From NCBI GenBank assembly GCA_028023455.1, contig JAQFVV010006221.1:5315011-5379010 (forward strand): a DNA stretch of 64,000 nt, given 5' to 3'. Within the stretch, counting starts at the first letter, position 1, and each line of letters begins with the position of its first letter. The DNA is from Epiperipatus broadwayi. Lineage: Eukaryota > Onychophora > Udeonychophora > Euonychophora > Peripatidae. Position numbers and translations under genes: made by a program. The notes below the pieces were generated by a model. It was not told where the DNA came from. It ran no database searches and saw only the letters and a list, made by a program, of their open reading frames with translations. Below are positions 57,410 through 64,000 of the stretch, piece after piece.

Positions 57410-59586
57410 TGTAACGAGCACAGATGATGTTACATTGTGTTTTATTATTAAACAAGTTAAAATAAGAAGTTCGCATTTAAAAATTTTCTTTAAGAATTAA
57501 AAATTGAAATTAAATATCATCTTAAACTCGTATATATTAAATCGCACAGATAAAAAAAATTATTAAAATAAAACTGTATTAAAAATAGAAAAGGTATTTT
57601 AAAAACAAAAACTTAAAAAGATTTAGAGATAAAAATATATCTTTGATTTGGAAAACAGGTTAATTAATCAGAAATGGAAATGATAAATTTAATTAGTCAA
57701 ATGTAAACCAGCCTTGGGCATTTAAATGTAAAAACATCGGTCAGATAGGAAAACAATAGAAACTTTTAGCAAATGAAATAAATCCATTGAGAAATCGGAC
57801 CTCAACGAAAAGGATCATCGCATCGATGACATAATGCCAAGTCAATCCTTCGAATACGTATAAAAGGAAAATTTGGAAATTATTAATTAGTGATTATGAT
57901 TATTACGATGTGGCAGATAGGTGTTAGTGCGGAGGTGCGGGAGAAGAAATTGAAGAGACGCACGATTCAATCCCTTCAGTTTTGCCAAAGAAAGAAATGA
58001 ACTATCATTTTCTACATTGAGGACCAACTAAATTAAAAAACCTCCGAATGAATAAATAAAACATCGGCTAAATGTATACCAATATCTTCAGGACGGCATG
58101 GGAATTCCCGTTCAAACTTACTAACGACAGATAAAGATGAACTGTTTAAAACCGTAAGAACTTTACAATTAATGAACATTAAATTAAAAACTTTTCGTAT
58201 TTAAAATAATTGCATTAGTTTCCTATCTGACTAAAGTAGTTAAAATGTTATTTGATGTATTTTTTATTTATTTGTTTAAAATCATTTCCATTTATTTAAT
58301 TTTGTTCTTTAAGTTTATTTATAATTTCTGTTTTCCGTTCAGTTAAATTATATAAATGTTAAACTTAAGTCGGGCATGAATGGCTGTATAGATTTGTAAA
58401 GTTATATTAGGGGAGGGTAATCTTAGGTTATTTGTTTCGTGGTTAAATTGGGTCAATGGATTGGATATATTGGTGTGATTAGTAGATGTAATATTGATTC
58501 GCTACAGGCAGAATCGCTTCATACGCCGCACACTTCCGTTTGCCTATGGAAGGAATTATAAGTCGGATACCGCAGTTCCTTTCTATGGAGTTTTTTGTTT
58601 TATTGCTCTTCTTTGCAGATAGATGTAATATTCCTATCTCATAAGAGGCAATTTCTTCTCTTAACCTTTTGTGCTGCCGTATTTTATTACATTGAATACA
58701 TCGATATATCAGATGAATTGATGCCAGTTTGACTACGAATTTTAGCCTAAGGTTAAATAGGGATAGAATGTTTATTTTCAAAAGCAAATTTATGTGGTCT
58801 ATTCATGCTCGACCCTAAATAAAAATGCATTAAATTTAAGTTGTTTATGGACGCTTGCATGGATTGGTTATCGGTTAAGTATGTTTTGGGTTTCATATTT
58901 GATCAGAATATATAGACATTCGATAAATAATGATACCTTACAGTGAGTATCTAAAATGTATTTATTCGGATGTCTTTTAAATCATTGGTGACAATGCAAG
59001 TATCTTATGGTGAATACTACTGGGTTACTTATAAATTTCCCTCTGCAATTGCCAGTATCAATGATTTTATCTTTTGATCGTTTATGTTTACTTTGAAATG
59101 TTTTTAACCGTGTAATCTATGTAACCGATCTATAGCAACATTAAAACAAGCTTTTATAATCCCATCTGTGCGAACTTAATTAAAATGTAAACTGATAATA
59201 TAATAGAAATTAAAATGTAAATTAAAATCTAAGGTAAAGTTAAAAATAATGTTAAATTTTGAAATGTAAAACTAATACTAAAATAATTTTAAATCTTATA
59301 TATATGTGCATAAATAAATGTTTGTATGTTAATTACTGGCAGTGGCTTATTTTATTTATTTTTTTAATATTGAAATATAATTAGATAAGATGTTATATTA
59401 TTTAATCTCTGCTATTCCACTGAGCTAGTGACATGGGCTAACGACCGGAATCAAAATAAAAAAAAAAAAAAAAATTTTTTTTTTTGACTTACGTATCTGC
59501 CTACTTTATAAATTTTTCTAGGTTCAAATGCCTAGATGGCGCCCTGTAGTGCAGATTACGTAAGTCACCTTCTCCGGATTGTTACA
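57410..59586. repeat. Left long LTR
   Basis: It runs from TGTAACGAGCACAG to CTCCGGATTGTTACA. Near its right end a run of A meets a run of T (59457-59485), and GACTTACGTATCTGC pairs with GCAGATTACGTAAGTC around the GGCGCC site (59487-59567). Both features recur in the right LTR. Confidence 0.8.
58479..58787 (-). CDS. 102-codon LTR ORF, left copy, unrecognised
   Basis: The frame starts MLLKINILSLFNLRLKFVVK, continues with the conserved SIHLIYRCIQC, then a basic middle (KIRQHKRLREE), SIERNCG and ends VANQYYIY. It differs from the right-LTR copy by a single residue (R against Q in GKRKCAAY/GKQKCAAY). The old LTR at 217-2146 has an open frame in the same place. No domain, signal peptide or membrane segment is evident. 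It could be a small protein made from the LTR or an accident of conserved DNA. Confidence 0.25.
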   Translation of the reverse strand: MLLKINILSLFNLRLKFVVKLASIHLIYRCIQCNKIRQHKRLREEIASYEIGILHLSAKKSNKTKNSIERNCGIRLIIPSIGKRKCAAYEAILPVANQYYIY

Positions 59587-60319
59587 ACTGGCTTTCCCAA
59601 CTTGGGTCGATGTTTAATAAACCACGTATACCCTGAGCAAATTTTGTCAAAATGAAATGTTTTATCTGTTTACATAAGTCGTATATTTTAAATCTTATAA
59701 AAGCACTGCCAGAAAGAAATTGCGCATATATATTAAACACGAGAAAGTATAAATAATTTTAAAACTAATTTTTGTTAAAAAAAAAAAAAAGTCAAAAGGT
59801 TGCGATTGATATGTTTTTTTTGTTGATATATATTATGCTTTTAGGTGTATAGGTGCGCACAGCCACGTAAGTTTATGATCGAAATGTGGTGCCTTACGAT
59901 GAGTACCTTTGGGAATTACTTCAGTGTAACCCTATGTATGCATTTCAATCAGTCATAAATAAGTTGGTGGTGTTTATAATTGTGCTGCAAATATACACGT
60001 TTAAACCCATTATTTCTTAAAACATATTTATCTCAATGCAACCTTATTTAAATAAATAATTTATAAAATTTGCTTGTCATGCCGTGTGTAAAAATAAAAT
60101 GGATAAAAAAAAAGAAAAGTTAGAACTCTGGTCGGGAGGAGGTGAACGTAAATGGTCCTTGGAAAACGATAGTAAACATTTTTTTTGTATATAATCTTTT
60201 TGTAAAATTACTAACCGGATGTTTTTGTAAATGTCTTCGTTAATTGTGTACCGTAATTACTAACCCTAAGTAAAATTTTTTTTTTTTATCATTTTTTTTT
60301 TTAAGCAACTTTACTGATA
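59587..60319. other. Interior of long-LTR element, non-coding
   Basis: No open frame of note. Two bases after the left LTR stands TGGCTTTCCC, a possible primer-binding start, but it does not look like the complement of a usual tRNA 3' end. The other end is T-rich and lacks a polypurine tract. The element's polarity therefore stays open. Confidence 0.5.
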
Positions 60320-62503
60320 TGTAATGAGCACAGATGATGTTACATTGTGTTTTATTATTAAACAAGTTAAAATAAGAAGTTCGCATTTAAAATTTTTCTT
60401 TAAGAATTAAAAATTGAAATTAAATATCATCTTAAACTCGTATATATTAAATCGCACAGATAAAAAAAATTATTAAAATAAAACTGTATTAAAAATAGAA
60501 AAGGTATTTTAAAAACAAAAACTTAAAAAGATTTAGAGATAAAAATATATCTTTGATTTGGAAAACAGGTTAATTAATCAGAAATGGAAATGATAAATTT
60601 AATTAGTCAAATGTAAACCAGCCTTGGGCATTTAAATGTAAAAACATCGGTCAGATAGGAAAACAATAGAAACTTTTAGCAAATGAAATAAATCCATTGG
60701 GAAATCGGACCTCAACGAAAAGGATCATCGCATCGATGACATAATGCCAAGTCAATCCTTCGAATACGTATAAAAGGAAAATTTGGAAATTATTAATTAG
60801 TGATTATGATTATTACGATGTGGCAGATAGGTGTTAGTGCGGAGGTGCGGGAGAAGGAATTGAAGAGACGCACGATTCAATCCCTTCAGTTTTGCCAAAG
60901 AAAGAAAGAGAAATGAACTATCGTTTTCTACATTGAGGACCAACTAAATTAAAAAACCTCCGAATGAATAAATAAAACATCGGCTAAATGTATACCAATA
61001 TCTTCAGGACGGCGTGGGAATTCCCGTTCAAACTTACTAACGACAGATAAAGATGAACTGTTTAAAACCGTAAGAACTTTACAATTAATGAACATTAAAT
61101 TAAAAACTTTTCGTATTTAAAATAATTGCATTAGTTTCCTATCTGACTAAAGTAGTTAAAATGTTATTTGATGTATTTTTTATTTATTTGTTTAAAATCA
61201 TTTCCATTTATTTAATTTTGTTCTTTAAGTTTATTTATAATTTCTGTTTTCCGTTCAGTTAAATTATATAAATGTTAAACTTAAGTCGGGCGTGAATGGC
61301 TGTATAGATTTGTAAAGTTATATTAGGGGAGGGTAATCTTAGGTTATTTGTTTCGTGGTTAAATTGGGTCAATGGATTGGATATATTGGTGTGATTAGTA
61401 GATGTAATATTGATTCGCTACGGGCAGAATCGCTTCATACGCCGCACACTTCTGTTTGCCTATGGAAGGAATTATAAGTCGGATACCGCAGTTCCTTTCT
61501 ATGGAGTTTTTTGTTTTATTGCTCTTCTTTGCAGATAGATGTAATATTCCTATCTCATAAGAGGCAATTTCTTCTCTTAACCTTTTGTGCTGCCGTATTT
61601 TATTACATTGAATACATCGATATATCAGATGAATTGATGCCAGTTTGACTACGAATTTTAGCCTAAGGTTAAATAGGGATAGAATGTTTATTTTCAAAAG
61701 CAAATTTATGTGGTCTATTCATGCTCGACCCTAAATAAAAATGCATTAAATTTAAGTTGTTTATGGACGCTTGCATGGATTGGTTATCGGTTAAGTATGT
61801 TTTGGGTTTTCATATTTGATCAGAATATATAGACATTCGATAAATAATGATACCTTACAGTGAGTATCTAAAATGTATTTATTCGGATGTCTTTTAAATC
61901 ATTGGTGACAATGCAAGTATCTTATGGTGAATACTACTGGGTTACTTATAAATTTCCCTCTGCAATTGCCAGTATCAATGATTATATCTTTTGATCGTTT
62001 ATGTTTACTTTGAAATGTTTTTAACCGTGTAATCTATGTAACCGATCTATAGCAACATTAAAACAAGCTTTTATAATCCCATCTGTGCGAACTTAATTAA
62101 AATGTAAACTGATAATATAATAGAAATTAAAATGTAAATTAAAATCTAAGGTAAAGTTAAAAATAATGTTAAATTTTGAAATGTAAAACTAATACTAAAA
62201 TAATTTTAAATCTTATATATATGTGCATAAATAAATGTTTGTATGTTAATTACTGGCAGTGGCTTATTTTATTTATTTTTTAATATTGAAATATAATTAG
62301 ATAAGATGTTATATTATTTAATCTCTGCTATTCCACTGAGCTAGTGACATGGGCTAACGACCGGAATCAAAATAAAATAAAAAAAAAATTTTTTTTTTTT
62401 TTGACTTACGTATCTGCCTACTTTATAAATTTTTCTAGGTTCAAATGCCTAGATGGCGCCCTGTAGTGCAGATTATGTAAGTCATCTTCTCCGGATTGTT
62501 ACA
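60320..62503. repeat. Right long LTR
   Basis: It runs from TGTAATGAGCACAG to CTCCGGATTGTTACA, 2184 bp, and is collinear with the left LTR throughout. Confidence 0.8.
61395..61703 (-). CDS. 102-codon LTR ORF, right copy, unrecognised
   Basis: This is the right-LTR counterpart of the frame at 58479-58787, with one amino-acid difference (Gln for Arg near residue 83). Because both LTRs are copied from one template at insertion, the near identity reflects a recent insertion and says nothing about selection. The comparison that matters is with the old copy at 597-920. Confidence 0.25.
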   Translation of the reverse strand: MLLKINILSLFNLRLKFVVKLASIHLIYRCIQCNKIRQHKRLREEIASYEIGILHLSAKKSNKTKNSIERNCGIRLIIPSIGKQKCAAYEAILPVANQYYIY

Positions 62504-62507
62504 CTTT

Positions 62508-64000
62508 ATTATTTGAATTTTCATGATGGTGTTTAGTTATCTTCCACCATGTATGGTGAAGTTTTTTTTGATGTTTTAAAAGTATATGGCAATGATAAGA
62601 TAAAGTTAGATTCAGGTACACTTGTTTATCTATTGTGTTTAGCTAAGTAAAATAGTATAGGTATTGTGCTGTTGTATGTTGTCAACAGTTTACAAGGAAA
62701 CTATGTATAGCATAATAAGAGATACACATGTTCAATGTCATTTTATTGCCATCAAGCAGTAATTCACCTATGGATCAGTAAGACCTTTTAATAGTTAGAA
62801 TGATTATTTTACGGACATAGGCAAAGTTTAGTATCCTGCATACATTTGATTTCTGGTGTCTGTCCCCATAAATATGTAACAAATTTCATCATGCTAAATA
62901 GCAACAATTGTCATTTGTACTGTAACAGTCAAGTTTGTACATTCGCGTAACAGAATTCAGAATCCAAGCAAAAGAGACCGAAGCTGACCAGACTAGGACT
63001 GTGACATCCCAAGTCCGACCACACTTCAACTCGTAAGCCAGGATTCCAAGACTCAAGACCCTACGAATTACCACCTTGAAATTACACATAGAATACCTCT
63101 TTCCACACGGCCGACATAGGTCACGGAGAAGCAATAAGACTGATAATTAAAAGAGAGGTTCTTAATTGACTAAAATAGATCACTAATCTAATTTAACTTA
63201 ATGCATAGTTTTCACATATATAGGCTATAAATAATAATTAGAATTGGATTGAATTAGATCAATAACGAGACAGAGAACGAAATACATTAAATTAATTATA
63301 TATTTATTTACAATTGGCATGGAATTGATAAGTTTTACACATTTCAGCGTCGAATGTACGCAAACATTTGGTAATTCAAAATCACTTTACATAAGTAATC
63401 ATTAAATTTCATAGAGGGGTTAAACATATGCCCATCTTATGAATTGTTTACAATTGATACCTAATTAATCACTACGTTATGCCTATAAATCTCGATAAGC
63501 CAAATCCTATTACATTTGTGGCTGGTATATAAATAATTATATTAAACTTTGATCATGAATTCATTTACTAAAATATACAATATAACTTACTAACGAGCGC
63601 ATAAACCAGCTCAAGTAATGATCGATCGAACATGGCTTTCGAGAGAAAATTTCAGAATGCTGAAAGCGTTATGTTAAGGTGGGAGAGTTGGCTGAAATAA
63701 GATTTTACCAATGCGCTATGGCACAGGTAAACAATAATAGGAAAAGTCGCTCTGCGGATGGATGAAATAACTTCAGGGTTCTTGCGACAAACGCCGGTAC
63801 CCTGTAACCGATCGCAATGCTGCGTGAAAAGGAACATTGTGTTCAGGAATGGCGGGGGACTTACGTGCTAACCTGGCCTTGGCTCAGGCTTCGCTGCTGC
63901 TCTACCCTATAAAAGAAGATGTGCTGGCAACGCCGTGGCTCCATCTTGAGATACGTATATTACGTATAGCAGCAAAACGAGAACAATTTTATAAAATATC
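62508..64000. other. Right-edge region with GC-richer segment and TATA box
   Basis: 62508-62930 is ordinary AT-rich DNA. 62930-63130 and 63590-63960 are clearly richer in G+C. In the latter, CTACCCTATAAAAGAAGATG (about 63902-63921) is a good TATA-type core promoter on the plus strand. The palindrome TACGTATATTACGTA (about 63953-63967) follows. Frames at 62889-63134 and 63652-63837 (minus) have no known motif. The region may be a 5' gene end or an LTR cut off by the window edge. Confidence 0.35.

Larger units (their letters stand above)
57410..62503. mobile_element. Young non-autonomous long-LTR retrotransposon
   Basis: Two near-identical 2.18-kb direct repeats enclose a 733-bp interior. Each repeat begins TGTAAC and ends GTTACA, and the whole is flanked by CTTT (57406-57409 and 62504-62507). 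TG...CA ends, a 4-bp duplication and an existing solo copy at 217-2146 support an LTR retrotransposon over a plain segmental duplication. It has no gag or pol, so it would depend on another element. Differences between the LTRs are few (for example a 5-base GAGAA-type indel near 60906), so insertion was recent. Confidence 0.75.

Noticed and set aside
57410-62503. Plain tandem segmental duplication
   Set aside because: TG...CA ends, a CTTT duplication and a separate old solo copy favour an LTR element, though the lack of a clear polypurine tract leaves some doubt.
62889-63837. Minus-strand frames of 81 and 61 codons at the right edge
   Set aside because: No domain, no coding pattern and no supporting neighbour; they arise because this segment is less AT-rich and stops are rarer.

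Overview
The window looks like a transposon-dense, visibly AT-rich stretch of an invertebrate animal nuclear genome. The signs are long homopolymer runs, dispersed palindromic repeats, tRNA-derived SINEs, an RTE-type LINE, Merlin DNA transposons, Ty3/gypsy and Penelope remnants, and no operons or prokaryotic gene density. The species cannot be fixed from the sequence; a mollusc or another low-GC invertebrate is possible, but this is inference. Almost every long open frame is a mobile-element relic. One single-exon host-like gene stands out.

Layout. 0.2-2.1 kb: an old solo LTR (minus strand) of the family that is intact at 57-62 kb. 4.0-4.8 kb: a solo Ty3/gypsy-like LTR with a perfect 5-bp target duplication. 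5.7-7.0 kb: two palindromic non-autonomous repeats. 7.45-8.56 kb: a Merlin DNA transposon with a perfect 8-bp target duplication. 8.6-12.7 kb: AT-rich, with a G-poor strand-asymmetric block. 12.8-13.6 kb: an 835-bp giant hairpin. 14.2-14.5 kb: a MITE. 15.3-22.6 kb: a decayed Ty3/gypsy element (gag, protease, RT, RNase H, integrase) whose two LTR-like arms are inverted instead of direct. 22.7-24.9 kb: a gag-like/ORF1 relic with a zinc knuckle, fused to a 5'-truncated RTE tail. 25-30 kb: candidate LTRs with primer-binding-like sites. 31.06-33.9 kb: a nearly complete RTE LINE with one frameshift.

34.6-35.2 kb (minus strand): a predicted 192-residue linker-histone-like basic protein, interrupted only by two one-base indels in homopolymers. 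36-39 kb: local tandem and inverted repeats and a small palindromic MITE. 44-45.6 kb: a MITE, a tRNA-SINE and a hairpin element with GGTACT ends. 50.5 kb: a second SINE with target duplication. 52.1-53.1 kb: minus-strand gypsy LTR plus integrase remnant. 53.35-54.0 kb: a palindromic Penelope GIY-YIG fragment. 55.06-56.0 kb: a second Merlin copy with a perfect 8-bp target duplication. 57.41-62.50 kb: a young 5.1-kb element with two near-identical 2.18-kb LTRs, a 0.73-kb non-coding interior and a 4-bp target duplication. The right edge is GC-richer and carries a TATA box.

The genes do not form a pathway. The biology here is successive transposon insertion, recombination to solo LTRs, template-switch chimeras and hairpin formation. 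The most useful leads are the linker-histone-like gene and the long-LTR element family, which keeps a small open frame in all three LTR copies.
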